From the NCBI GenBank assembly GCA_965231815.1, contig OZ246890.1, forward strand, positions 992,001 to 1,056,000: DNA of 64,000 bases. The letters run 5' to 3'. Below, piece by piece: positions 36,922 to 44,897 of this stretch (position 1 is the stretch's first letter; the number at the start of each line of letters is the position of its first letter). Origin of the DNA: JAPPFW01 sp965231815. Its GTDB lineage: Bacteria > Actinomycetota > Acidimicrobiia > Spongiisociales > Spongiisociaceae. A program made the position numbers and the translations under genes. The notes beneath the pieces are model-generated. The model was not told where the DNA came from, searched no databases, and saw nothing but the letters and a program-made list of their open reading frames with translations.

Positions 36922-37155
36922 TTGCATGTCGTATTCCACCGTCACGCGGACTGCAACGCACCCCTGACCGATTGGTGGCTGATCGGTCGGGCAGCGGAAG
37001 AAGGGCTGATCAGCGGCTCCGACGCCGACGCGTTCCTCGAAGCGTTACGAACCCGGAATGTGGTGGCGCATGCGTTCCCGCCGCATGTTATCGACAGTAT
37101 GGTCCCTGTCGTGCAGCGGTTCCTCCCGGCGGCGTGGCGTCTCACCCGCATCTGA
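36922..37155 (+). pseudogene. HEPN-like protein, copy 1, N-terminally truncated
   Basis: The remaining 77 residues include DWWLIGRAAEEGLISGSDAD and LRTRNVVAHAFPPHVIDSMV. RNVVAH fits the HEPN RNase motif R-x4-H with a polar residue after Arg. The sequence aligns with the C-terminal half of the gene at 43417-43847 (EGLIGPSD, then RHVTSHKYNPDAIDAVVRIV), which has about 80 extra N-terminal residues; those are missing here. Translation could start at TTG 36922. The partner gene follows 15 bp downstream, as in the other copy. Confidence 0.6.
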
Positions 37156-37170
37156 CGGTACACGGTTGAC

Positions 37171-37693
37171 ATGGGCGGGTTGCCACGCTTGTTTAAGTAT
37201 CTCCCGACAGCGGACCCTCCGGTGTGGCCATCCCAGCCGTGTTCATGGAACAAACCGGTCGGCTGGTGGCTGTCCGTCGAAGACGCCTGGGAACGATGGT
37301 CCTACGCTTCCGACTTCCGGGTCGAACGGGTCCGGTGGCGAAGACCGGTCACGTTCACCCCGGACGCACGGGTCACCATGTTCAGCGCCGGAACCGTCGA
37401 ACACGCCGCGTTCAGTGACCGTTACTGTGTGACACCCGACTGGGCCGAAGAACTCGGATGGTCGCATGTGGCCGACCCGGAATGGGATCGGGTGGCCGCC
37501 GATATGGACGTGCTTATCCTGTCACCGTGGGACCGTCCCCGTGGCAGCCGGCCGTACCGTTGGGACGCCAACTGGGATGTTCCGTCCGGGGGTTGTGCTC
37601 ACCCCGGATGTGGCACTGTTCGGACCTGCCGAACGCCGTCCCGCGCCCGACGCTGCCACCGTCGAACTGTGGGCCAGCGGCGCAGCGGTATGA
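37171..37693 (+). pseudogene. Partner protein of HEPN module, copy 1, frameshifted
   Basis: The frame gives LPRLFKYLPTADPPVWPSQP, PVGWWLSVEDAWERW, RVRWRRPVTFTPDARVTMF and VAADMDVLILSPWDR, closely parallel to the gene at 42938-43420. At a GGGGG run near 37588 the frame shifts; the matching C-terminus (VVLTPDVALFGPAERRP) continues in another frame to a stop at 37693. I recognise no known family. Repeated Trp-rich blocks (WLSVxDAWERW, RWRRPV, WDVLIL) suggest a compact, possibly enzymatic domain. The frameshift may be a sequencing error. Confidence 0.6.
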
Positions 37694-37815
37694 AGCAGGG
37701 CTGTGCGCTACTACTGGATATCGCCTGGAGACAACCGAGTCGGCGTCCGGTGGGTGGGGAATCCAAGTGAGCGACGAGGGCCAGACCCCGGCTAAGCCGT
37801 TCGATTCGCAGTTGG

Positions 37816-37873
37816 CGAGAGGAGGTGACAGATTCCGGCTGAGGAGGTGACAGCCTCCCGGGACCCCTACCAT
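37816..37873 (+). repeat. Repeat B, copy 2 (left half)
   Basis: Contains GAGAGGAGGTGACAGATTCC and GGCTGAGGAGGTGACAG, two direct GAGGAGGTGACAG units, then GGGACCCCTACCAT. The right half is replaced by the IS3 left end that starts two bases later, so the IS inserted or recombined here. Confidence 0.8.
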
Positions 37874-37874
37874 T

Positions 37875-38014
37875 TGAACCACCCCGGGTTTTCCGGAGAC
37901 TCTATTAGTTGGGAGATAATGGAGTATGGGAAGACCAACAATGTATTCACCGGAGGTTCGGGAGCGGGCTGTCCGGATGGTTTCGGAGCATCGGGGGGAG
38001 TATCCGTCGGAGTG
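37875..38014 (+). mobile_element. IS3 left-end fragment reaching OrfA codon 29
   Basis: TGAACCACCCCGGGTTTTCC followed by an intact OrfA start (MGRPTMYSPEVRERAVRMVS, then EHRGEYPSE) that ends exactly at the start codon region of the methyltransferase gene. The IS end therefore supplies the leader of that gene. Confidence 0.85.
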
Positions 38015-39249
38015 ATGGCTGACCCCGACGAGACTCGTAATTCGTCCGCACCCACGAGCGTCGATCTCTTCGCCGGAGCGGGAGGGCTTACGCTCGGCCT
38101 AAAGTCAGGTGGTTTCCGCACCCTCGTGGCTAACGACAACTGGACGCCGGCCGTTGAGACCCTGGCGGAGAACTTCCCTGACCTCGAGGTGAGCGCCGAC
38201 GACGTTCGAGGGCTGACGGGCGAGCAGCTAATGAAGAGCGCAGCCTTCGAGGGCCGCCCGACCCTGGTTGCTGGGGGGCCGCCATGCCAAGGTTTCACGT
38301 CCGCTGGAGCAAGACGAGCTTCAGACGACCGCAACACGTTGGTGAGCGAGTTCGCCCGAATCGTTGTTGAGATGCGACCTGAATGGTTTGCGTTCGAGAA
38401 CGTCGAAGGCTTCCTCACGATGTCTGATGGAGCGTTCGTCACGGATCTTCTCGACAGGGTGATCGAGGCGGGCTATGTCGTGAGGCTCCGGAAGGTGAAC
38501 GTAGCCAACTACGGCGTTCCACAGCTGCGGAAGCGCGTGATCGCACTAGGACGGCTGCGTGCCGACCCAGGGTTTCCCAGTCCGACTCACCATGCGTTTG
38601 GAGCTCCAGGAGTATCGACGCCGACAACTGCGGCGCTGCCTCTGTGCCCAACGCTTGGCGATGGACTGGAGGGGTTGCCGGCGGCGACAGATTCGGACGA
38701 AGGGCTCTTAGGGCACCGACCCTCGAAGGTGTCGGAGATAGACCTTGAGCGAATCCGACGGCTGGCGCCCGGGCAAACGATGCGAGACCTACCGCCCGAG
38801 TTCCAGCACCAGAGCTATGCGCGACGGGCCAACCGACGGGTATCAGATGGGACGCCTACCGAGCGACGGCGGGCCTCAGAAGACTTCGACTGGACGAGCC
38901 GTCCAAGGCGATCACCAGTGCGGCGCAGCGCGAGTTCATTCACCCGACTGAGGATTGACCACTGACGCTGAGAGAGTGCGCTCGTTTGCAAGGGTTCCCA
39001 GACAGCTTCAGATTCATCGGGAATCGGAGCGAGCAGGCGACCCTGATTGGAAACGCCATCCCGCCTGCCTTCGGAAGCACGTTCGGCGCCTGGGTGCAGT
39101 CGGTGGCGGCTCGGCCTGTTGAGTCTCGCTCGGGCGGATTGATCGAGTTTCACGTCACCAACGGGTCGGGCATGAGCCCCACGCTCCAGCGTGTGGTCGA
39201 GCGAATCGGCAATCGCTACGCCTTCGGCCAGGTAGCACTGTGGAGTTAA
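38015..39249 (+). pseudogene. DNA (cytosine-5) methyltransferase, frameshifted with in-frame stop
   Basis: Motif I VDLFAGAGGLTLGL, motif IV GGPPCQGFTSAGAR with catalytic Cys, motif VI FAFENVEGF and motif VIII NVANYGVPQLRKRVI are intact in the first frame (38015 to about 38870). The frame then shifts; the continuation (RLDEPSKAITSAAQREFIHP) is interrupted by a TGA before LTLRECARLQGFPDSFRF, and motif X (IGNAIPPAFG) follows, ending at 39249. Two separate lesions make a sequencing artefact less likely. It was the modification partner of the endonuclease fragment that follows with a 10-bp overlap. Confidence 0.85.
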
Positions 39250-39587
39250 GCAAAGCCCAGCTCACCGCGTTCGCGAAGGCCCGACGGCGAGGCTCTGGCG
39301 GTCAAGGGATCTCGCTCGGCGACGGAGCCATCCGTGGGCTGATCGCAGTAGTCTCTTCCGACCTTGGCCTCGATAACTCGGTCGACACTCCAGAGCTCAC
39401 CGGCCCCTCCTACTTTGATGTGGCTGCTGATGCGGTCGAGGCCACGGGCGGCAACCCTCTCACCCTGTTCGACCAACTCGTTACCTCCGGCCCGCCCGAC
39501 ACGGACCAGTACTTCTTCTCGATTCGGTTCCCCAACAGGGGCCACGACCCACCCGTCCGGGTGAGCGGCCCGTCCCACCCGCCGTAG
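39240..39587 (+). pseudogene. Restriction endonuclease fragment
   Basis: About 97 native residues, starting at GTG 39240 (MELSKAQLTAFAKARRRGSG), overlap the methyltransferase stop by 10 bp, the usual type II M-R arrangement. After DQYFFSIRF the sequence joins antisense integrase DNA, so most of the enzyme, including any PD-(D/E)xK core, is gone. Identification as an endonuclease rests on context. Confidence 0.55.
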
Positions 39588-39589
39588 AA

Positions 39590-40058
39590 GCCACCGCTTG
39601 TCACGACGCCACGTCCCGGACCGGTCGGCGTTGACCTGATTCGCCCAGTACTCCACGTTGGTGGGGGACAGCAGGCGAACATCGACCACACCCGACGTGT
39701 CGTACATCCACATCGTGAACTCCGACACAGCCCGCAACATGCGCAGCGTCAGCGACACAGAAACCGGACGCGCCAACGTCACCCAGCAACGCACGAGGGG
39801 AAGAGCAAGGGTTTCAAGCCCGCCGCCGTCAGGGTACGTGTCCCATACAGGCGGACGCCACAACGACAACCTCACCAACACGTCGACAGAAAGGTCCACT
39901 GACAGCGGAGACTCCGCGAAACAAGTCACAGCCGCGACCCTGATCGTGGGGAGACGGTCAGCAACACGAACCGCCGCAACTGTATGGTATACTAGACACC
40001 TGAAGAGCCCCTTTGTGGGTGTAGGCCCGTAGTGCTCGTTAAGTGTGCAAACTTTCAC
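39590..40058 (-). pseudogene. Tyrosine-recombinase N-terminal fragment
   Basis: The minus strand has LRMLRAVSEFTMWMYDTSGV, then LLSPTNVEYWANQV, then TWRRDKRWLLRRVGRAAHPD, the pattern of the SAM-like core-binding domain of actinobacterial integrases. No catalytic RxxR..HxxR..Y domain is present; the fragment is cut where it meets the endonuclease relic. The upstream 90 residues are unconserved and the true start may be internal. Confidence 0.45.
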
Positions 40059-40080
40059 CGAGCGCTACGGGTTCTTCTAT
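40026..40080 (+). terminator. Long hairpin with T-rich tail
   Basis: CCCGTAGTGCTCG (40026-40038) pairs with CGAGCGCTACGGG (40059-40071) with a single T/G mismatch, and TTCTTCTATTGT follows. This has the form of a Rho-independent terminator reading rightward, though the transcript it would end is not obvious. The remaining sequence up to 40400 holds no gene apart from the diverged direct repeat. Confidence 0.5.
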
Positions 40081-40113
40081 TGTAGCCCCCACTCTAGTCG
40101 ACCAGCCGTCCGT

Positions 40114-40166
40114 GGGCAAAGGAACGGCACGCTCCAAACGGTCACTGACCTGGCATTATGCTGCCG
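40114..40166 (+). repeat. Diverged direct repeat, unit 1
   Basis: Shares the order GGGCAA..GG, CGGCACGCT, AAACG, TC..TGA, GGC.TTATGC and CCGA with unit 2 at 40281-40337. The two are about 70% identical over about 53 bp and lie in an otherwise gene-free stretch. Confidence 0.55.
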
Positions 40167-40280
40167 ATGCTGAACATACAACACATACACCCACCACATA
40201 CGACGGGGGACCGTATCGCGTTCCCGGCCCACCACACGGCCCTTGAAACGTATCGGACGGTGCAGATTGGGTCGACTGCA

Positions 40281-40337
40281 GGGCAAGGGCCGGCACGCTG
40301 GAAACGATCTGTGATCAGGCGTTATGCACTCCGCCGA
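40281..40337 (+). repeat. Diverged direct repeat, unit 2
   Basis: Second unit of the repeat described at 40114, starting GGGCAAGGGCCGGCACGCTG. No coding sequence explains the conservation. Confidence 0.55.
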
Positions 40338-40398
40338 GAGACCCCGTAGCAGGGCACCCAGAACCCGCTCGAAACGATCTTCCGGTGTATGCGTTGCG

Positions 40399-40722
40399 AT
40401 GTTCACTAGCACACTTCCCTACACATACAGAAAGCTCATACAGACGATGGGGGATGTGTGTTGGGTGGGGTCAGACGCCGGGGGTCACATGCAGTTTCGT
40501 CCCTGGCAATTACCAATATCTGTATTGACCTTCGGCGCAGGGTCGGGCATTGACCTGATAGCGACAGACACTGACGGGGACCGGTGGGCGATCCAGACGA
40601 AATGCTATCGAGACGCCCGCGCGCCCGAAGCGGATGTGGACTCGTTTTTGGCGAAAGCGAACACAGCCCGGTTCCAGCATCGCATGTTCAGTCCAGCGAC
40701 GCGGTGTTCCCAGCGGCTATAG
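40399..40722 (+). pseudogene. Fragment of Mrr-like nuclease-helicase
   Basis: The stretch FGAGSGIDLIATDTDGDRWA followed by IQTKCYRDARAPEADVDSFL matches the Mrr-type PD-(D/E)xK nuclease domain (GxGIDL...WAIQxKxY) found at the N-terminus of large restriction-type helicases. Only about 60 residues of it survive between unrelated sequence, and no helicase follows. It is a relic. Confidence 0.55.
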
Positions 40723-40968
40723 GCGGCGGTCGAGGTAGTCGATTATCTGACGGAACCCCTGGCCCATACGCCGGTCTACACGGTCGGCGATCCTGTCCAC
40801 TTTGGCATCGACCAGCTGAATGTCATGTTTCACCCCGGCGACATCGCCCCTCAGCTCGGCGACATCGCCCTTCAACCCGGCGATGTCCGCGCTGAGCCGG
40901 TTTTCCATAGCGGTCATCGCCGATTCGGTCATCGAAGCGTAATCCCTAACATCCATAACCCGAACCAT
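40717..40968 (-). CDS. Small coiled-coil protein
   Basis: 83 residues. MTAMENRLSADIAGLKGDVA, then ELRGDVAGVKHDIQLVDAKV, then DRIADRVDRRM form a continuous heptad pattern of the tail-fibre/DUF-type trimeric coiled coil, ending in a short basic tail. No catalytic residues. It overlaps the end of the nuclease fragment by 6 bp on the other strand. Such proteins occur near mobile elements; the function is unknown. Confidence 0.55.
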   Translation of the reverse strand: MVRVMDVRDYASMTESAMTAMENRLSADIAGLKGDVAELRGDVAGVKHDIQLVDAKVDRIADRVDRRMGQGFRQIIDYLDRRL

Positions 40969-40980
40969 ACCACTTAGTCA

Positions 40981-41070
40981 GCAAGAGGAGGTGACAGATT
41001 CCGGTTGAAGAGGTGACAAGCTCGTGGGACCCCTACCATTACCCCCTGGTCGGCGGTGGTCGCGAAGACC
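40981..41070 (+). repeat. Repeat B, copy 3 (complete)
   Basis: Full-length copy: two GAGGTGACA units 22 bp apart, GTGGGACCCCTACCATTACC, the CCCCTGG palindrome arm and GGTCGCGAAG. It immediately follows the start of the coiled-coil gene and precedes the PH-like gene region. Confidence 0.8.
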
Positions 41071-41132
41071 CCACGGTGCGTCTAACCCTTCGGATCGCAT
41101 GTGATCTAGGTCTGGCATGGTTCAGACTCCCT

Positions 41133-41573
41133 CTAATGTCTGGGCCGTGCAGGCCGGTCGGCCTGCACGGCTCTCAAGTCTGCTTCGATCTGAGCGACAT
41201 GATCGTCGTACCGGCCCGTAGCCAACGCGATGCCAAGGTTGATGCGGGTCAGCCCGACATCTAGTGCCCGTCCAGTGCCCAAGTGGACACCCGAAGTTTT
41301 CATCCGGTTCTCGACGGGCAGGAACACCAGCACCTGACCCTTATGGACCCCTGTGTTCACCGAAATGAGCTTCGCCCAGAGCCAGGTCCGGTTTGTCTTG
41401 GTGCCAGAGAACACGGCCCTCTGGTTGGTAATAACAAAAGTGCCTTGGTCGAGGGCAGTTGGGACTTCCCCCGACGCCTGCATGCTGCCTCGCGAGACGC
41501 TCGGACGGTAGGTCACACCCTTCGCGATTCGGATGGACGCCCCGTGGGAGGTAGAACCGTAAGAGCCATCCAT
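41133..41573 (-). CDS. PH-like/short membrane-associated domain protein
   Basis: 146 residues from ATG 41573. The core ALDQGTFVITNQRAVFSGTK, TNRTWLWAKL and GVHKGQVLVFLPVENRMKTS has the ITxxRxVFxGxK turn of bacterial PH-like domains (also found before SHOCT modules). The C-terminal helix is charged. The N-terminus may be incomplete because the frame stays open upstream to 41666. The gene is framed by repeat B copies 3 and 4. Confidence 0.5.
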   Translation of the reverse strand: MDGSYGSTSHGASIRIAKGVTYRPSVSRGSMQASGEVPTALDQGTFVITNQRAVFSGTKTNRTWLWAKLISVNTGVHKGQVLVFLPVENRMKTSGVHLGTGRALDVGLTRINLGIALATGRYDDHVAQIEADLRAVQADRPARPRH

Positions 41574-41697
41574 CGTGCGCGGTGCCGAAGTCACCCGCGG
41601 GATCCGGGCTGAGGAGACCGAATGTTGAAGACCCCTCGGCCTTGTGGCCCCCCCGGGACCAGGCACTTGGGGTACGGGCGTGTTGGCGGCTGTCTCA

Positions 41698-41793
41698 GCG
41701 ACGGAGAAGAGGAGACAGAACCCGGCTGAGGAAGAGACAGACTCCCGGGACCCCTACCATCACCCCCCCTGGTCAGGGGCGATCGCGAAGGTT
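41698..41793 (+). repeat. Repeat B, copy 4 (complete, more diverged)
   Basis: GAAGAGGAGACAGAACCCGG and GAGGAAGAGACAGACTCC replace the usual GAGGTGACAG units; then GGGACCCCTACCATCACCCC, the palindrome and GCGATCGCGAAGG. The divergence suggests an older copy. Confidence 0.75.
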
Positions 41794-41928
41794 GTCCCAG
41801 AGTCCACCGGCCTCAACCCGGAGCATGTTCTTTCAGGTCCACATTTCCCCATTTCCGCCTCGCTGTGATTGGGGTCTACCTGCCCATGTCAGCCCCTGGA
41901 AGCAAGGGAGACAGTTATCCTATGTCGC

Positions 41929-42513
41929 ATGAGCGGGTCAAGGATATACGACACCACGGTGGTGGGAGTGGAGCCTTTGGGCGGTTTGTGCCTACGGGTT
42001 CGCTTCCGGGACGGCACAGAAGGCCAAGTCGAGTCCCCGTATGGGCAGTGGGACTACCCGGGTGGTTTCTCGGCTGTGCGGATTCATCAAGGCGGAGTGG
42101 CCTGGGGAAGTGGGAACGAACTTCTAGACATCTCGGGCACATGGTTGTACCGGCAGGTAACAGGACTGTCCGACATGGACCTCGCCCCAGAACAGCACGC
42201 CACACGGGTTGTCGATGTCCGGCCTGGTGACAAGTATCGAGTGTGGGTACGCTTCCGGGACGGGACAGAGGGCATTGCGGACCTGGGCGACCTAGCCGGC
42301 AAGGGTGTGTTCAAGCAGTGGGAGAACCCTCATGTATGGGGGTCAGTGCGAGTTGAGGGCGATACCCTGGCATGGGGTTCTAGCAACCCGGCAGAGAGGC
42401 TGGACATAAGTAGGGGGTCGCTGTATATCAGGGTGACGGGACTGACATGGGACGACCTGTCATCCGCCCGTTTCGCCCTTAGCTCAGCCAAGCGACTGAG
42501 GGTCAGTGCCTGA
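41929..42513 (+). CDS. Tandem DUF2442 protein
   Basis: 194 residues with two DUF2442 units: residues about 5-85 (GGLCLRVRFRDGTEGQVESP ... LLDISGTWLYRQVTG) and 95-180 (YRVWVRFRDGTEGIADLGDL ... RLDISRGSLYIRVTG). Both keep the FRDG turn and the LDISxxxLY ending. DUF2442 is normally one unit per protein and is often encoded beside DUF4160, as here, in a predicted toxin-antitoxin arrangement. The ATG at 41929 was chosen by domain boundary. The next gene overlaps by 8 bp. Confidence 0.75.
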   Translation: MSGSRIYDTTVVGVEPLGGLCLRVRFRDGTEGQVESPYGQWDYPGGFSAVRIHQGGVAWGSGNELLDISGTWLYRQVTGLSDMDLAPEQHATRVVDVRPGDKYRVWVRFRDGTEGIADLGDLAGKGVFKQWENPHVWGSVRVEGDTLAWGSSNPAERLDISRGSLYIRVTGLTWDDLSSARFALSSAKRLRVSA

Positions 42514-42767
42514 GATATGCCGCATGGGCAGTCTCGTTATGAATATGTGGTTCGATGACCACCCTGGACCCCATTTCCATGCCCACCACGACGGGAAAAT
42601 CAATATGTATCTACATCCGGACCCTGGAAGTCGAGGATGCGGGAGGGTTCCCTCCAAAGAAGAAGCGCTTAGCATTGAAGTGGGCTAGAAAACGTCGTTC
42701 TGAACTACTGATCGCTTGGGAACGGGTCGAACAACACCAGCCGCCTGGGCGGATCCCACCCCTCTGA
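42506..42767 (+). pseudogene. DUF4160 protein, frameshifted
   Basis: The first frame reads MPEICRMGSLVMNMWFDDHP and GPHFHAHHDGKINMYLHPD, the DUF4160 N-terminal signature (xPExxRxxGxxxxMxxDDHxPPHxHxx). After that the conserved remainder, LEVEDAGGFPPKKKRLALKW and ARKRRSELLIAWERV, is in another frame, ending at 42767. One indel between about 42615 and 42640 would restore an 86-residue protein. The GTG start at 42506 overlaps the DUF2442 stop, so the pair is one operon. Confidence 0.75.
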
Positions 42768-42937
42768 TCCAGAGGCGACCGGGCGGGTAATCGGGACGGG
42801 GATTGACGGGTTCAACGCGGGACCTGGAGACCACGGTGACACTCCTTTGGGCCATTTGATCCACCCTCCCCCCACGAACCGCGTTTGTTGTTTCTGAGGG
42901 GCCTCGGATTCGGCGGCTGGGTCTGTCGGGTCAGGCG

Positions 42938-43420
42938 TTATCGCTCCCCAGCGGGGGTCTCAGCCCCGTTAGGAGATATGCGCTGTTCGGCCGGCCCGTA
43001 AGCAATAGCCCCGGGCCGTAAAGCTACCCCCGAAGGGCAGTCCCACGACCAGTCCCAACGGTAGCCTTCCGAGAACAGCCTCTCCCAAGGGTCAAGGATG
43101 AGAACATCCCAATCGGCGGCCACCTGTTCCCAGTCCGGGAACGGCAACATCAGGCCGGGCGGAATCGCATACCGTGACGAGAAGCGGTTGAACTCGCGGG
43201 AGCGGTTGTCCAAGACAAGAACCCTGGCCGAGGGGTCGAGTATCACGGGTCTTCGCCATCTCACTCTGTCTAGGAAGACGCTTCCGCTGTGGCACCAACG
43301 TTCCCACGCGTCGCCGACGGATAGCCAAACGCCCACTGGTTTGGTAGGACCCCGCCTTCGGGTTGGCCACCGGGGGATCTCCGGAGACGGTGAGTACTTG
43401 TATAGAACGGGGACCGTCAT
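42938..43420 (-). CDS. Partner protein of HEPN module, copy 2
   Basis: 160 residues from ATG 43420 (MTVPVLYKYSPSPEIPRWPT). Conserved with copy 1: PVGVWLSVGDAWERW, DRVRWRRPVILDPSARVLVL, FSSRYAIPPG, VAADWDVLILDPWERLFSEG and YRWDWSWDCPSGVALRPGA. No known family recognised; it is the intact version of the two. The ATG overlaps the TGA of the HEPN-like gene (ATGA), a strong sign that the two products act together. Possible roles are antitoxin, cofactor or modifying enzyme for the HEPN RNase. Confidence 0.7.
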   Translation of the reverse strand: MTVPVLYKYSPSPEIPRWPTRRRGPTKPVGVWLSVGDAWERWCHSGSVFLDRVRWRRPVILDPSARVLVLDNRSREFNRFSSRYAIPPGLMLPFPDWEQVAADWDVLILDPWERLFSEGYRWDWSWDCPSGVALRPGAIAYGPAEQRISPNGAETPAGER

Positions 43421-43847
43421 AGCACTGTCCATACCCGCCACGCGCACCGTATCACGTCGTTGACGATCCGCACCACGGCATCAATAGCGTCGGGATTGTA
43501 CTTGTGTGATGTGACATGTCGATCAATAACCCAGTTTTCCGATCGCTGGGACCGATCAGGCCCTCATCGGCCGCCCGGCGCACAACCCAGTTGAAATTGG
43601 AACCGATACGCACTGGGCAGCCCCGTGCCCTGAGTGCTTCTCCCAACACAGCGTGGACGCTCGATATGACAGCCTCGAAGCGTTGCACCAAAGCATCGTG
43701 GTAGACGCTTAACTCAGAATCGGACCGGTCCGCTCCGCGGCCATCCACCAACCCCGCGGCTTGCTCCAAATCGTGGAGAAAGCCTTCCAACAGACTCTTG
43801 TTGTTGTCCACAAGCACCAGCCCCCCGGCGGCTATCACCACCAGCAT
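43417..43847 (-). pseudogene. HEPN-like protein, copy 2, one frameshift
   Basis: The first frame gives LVLVDNNKSLLEGFLHDLEQ, ELSVYHDALVQRFEAVISSV and NWVVRRAADEGLIGPSD; the rest, RSENWVIDRHVTSHKYNPDA then IDAVVRIVNDVIRCAW, is in another frame and stops at 43417 within the ATGA overlap with the partner gene. RHVTSH is an R-x4-H motif at the position of RNVVAH in copy 1. All-helical composition and this motif suggest a HEPN RNase of about 143 residues. One indel near 43535 would restore it. Confidence 0.6.
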
Positions 43848-43948
43848 ACCCCTCCTTCAGGCGGGCGCACCCCGCAGCCCCACAAGCCCTTTCCCGCTGG
43901 TATTCAGACGGTCGCGGAGACCTGGCCTGTACGTCCCACGTCCGCGAT

Positions 43949-44230
43949 GTGTCCACGGCCCGCGGTCCTGACCTTGACCGCGCCCCGACCCCTACCGCCC
44001 GCGGCCCTGACCCCTGCGCCCTGATCTTTACGGCCCTGTGGTGGGTAGCTCTCGGATTGAGTGCCCTGTGCTGGTTGGCGGTCCGAGACCCCGTTGGTGT
44101 CGCTTTGTTGACCGCTGCCGCCGCCAGCGCAGTAGCAACCGGGCGGACGGGGGCAAGACACATGGCGGACACAGGGGCATCCACCCCGAGTGATCAGTTC
44201 GACGATTGCGGATCGCTCAGCTGTGGCTGA
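43949..44230 (+). CDS. Possible small membrane protein
   Basis: 93 residues with a hydrophobic pair of helices (ALIFTALWWVALGLSALCWL and VGVALLTAAAASAVATG). The N-terminus is compositionally biased (GC-rich near-repeats of ACCCCTACCGCCC type), so the true start is doubtful. It slightly overlaps the next small gene. Weak support; it may not be expressed. Confidence 0.3.
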   Translation: MSTARGPDLDRAPTPTARGPDPCALIFTALWWVALGLSALCWLAVRDPVGVALLTAAAASAVATGRTGARHMADTGASTPSDQFDDCGSLSCG

Positions 44231-44450
44231 ACCCAAGTTGCTGGTGTGTGCGGATGGTGGGGAGCGCTCCCAGACCGGCCCCGACGTTATCGACTGGGCG
44301 TCCGACAAAGACACCGGATTCACCCTTTGGCATCTCAACGACGCTCTGAAACGGCTCGCCAGTATCGACCGTGACAGCTTCGAGCTCGACACGGACAGCT
44401 ACCAGCAGCTACAACGATGGGCAGCCAACACCCTACAAAACCTGCCCTAG
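44190..44450 (+). CDS. Hypothetical small protein
   Basis: 86 residues from GTG 44190, or 75 from GTG 44223. VIDWASDKDTGFTLWHLNDA, LKRLASIDRDSFELDTDSYQ and QLQRWAANTLQNL are normal-looking helical coding sequence. No family recognised. Confidence 0.45.
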   Translation: MISSTIADRSAVAEPKLLVCADGGERSQTGPDVIDWASDKDTGFTLWHLNDALKRLASIDRDSFELDTDSYQQLQRWAANTLQNLP

Positions 44451-44585
44451 CCTGGCCAGCGCCTTCGCTGAAGCGGTACGGCAAAACGGGCGCCGGTTGA
44501 CGTGTATGAGCGTAGCCACCATCTGAGCGAGCCCCCCCCACCGTCATAAGATCAGGCGTGTGCTTTGGGTTACCGGAAGGAAGCT

Positions 44586-44678
44586 TGAGAAGAGGTGACA
44601 GATTCAGGCTGAGGAGGTGACAAGCTCCCGGGACCCCTACCATCTCCCCTGGTCAGGGGTGGTCGCGAAGACCCCCAC
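44586..44678 (+). repeat. Repeat B, copy 5 (complete)
   Basis: GAAGAGGTGACAGATTCAGG, GAGGAGGTGACAAGCTCCCG, GGACCCCTACCATCTCCCCT, palindrome and GGTCGCGAAGACC. Same orientation as the other four. Confidence 0.8.
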
Positions 44679-44779
44679 GGTGGTTTCATAAGAACCCATA
44701 CCGTATCTGTGAGGTGCGAGCGCGGCGGACCCCAAAACACTCACCGCAGACTATTTGTAGGACCACTTCCACACGGGAA

Positions 44780-44895
44780 CCTACGGCGACGGACGCGGGG
44801 CTTCGGTCTGACATTCCGAGTCAAGAGGACCCGCATCGGACGGCTGTCAATGTGTGGGCACAACGGGTTGTAATCGGAGGGAACCCGACCTATCT
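44780..44895 (+). pseudogene. Integrase Arm-domain fragment
   Basis: About 115 bp similar to 50890-51010. Readable pieces are LTFRVKRTRIGRL and MCGHNG followed by a stop, corresponding to the Arm DNA-binding domain of DUF4102-type tyrosine integrases. Very short and frameshifted; identified mainly through its better-preserved relative at 50885. Confidence 0.45.
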
Positions 44896-44897
44896 AG

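Noticed and set aside
35427..44678. Repeat B as integron attC sites
   Set aside because: No GTTRRRY/RYYYAAC core sites and no integron integrase; only cassette-like spacing is shared.
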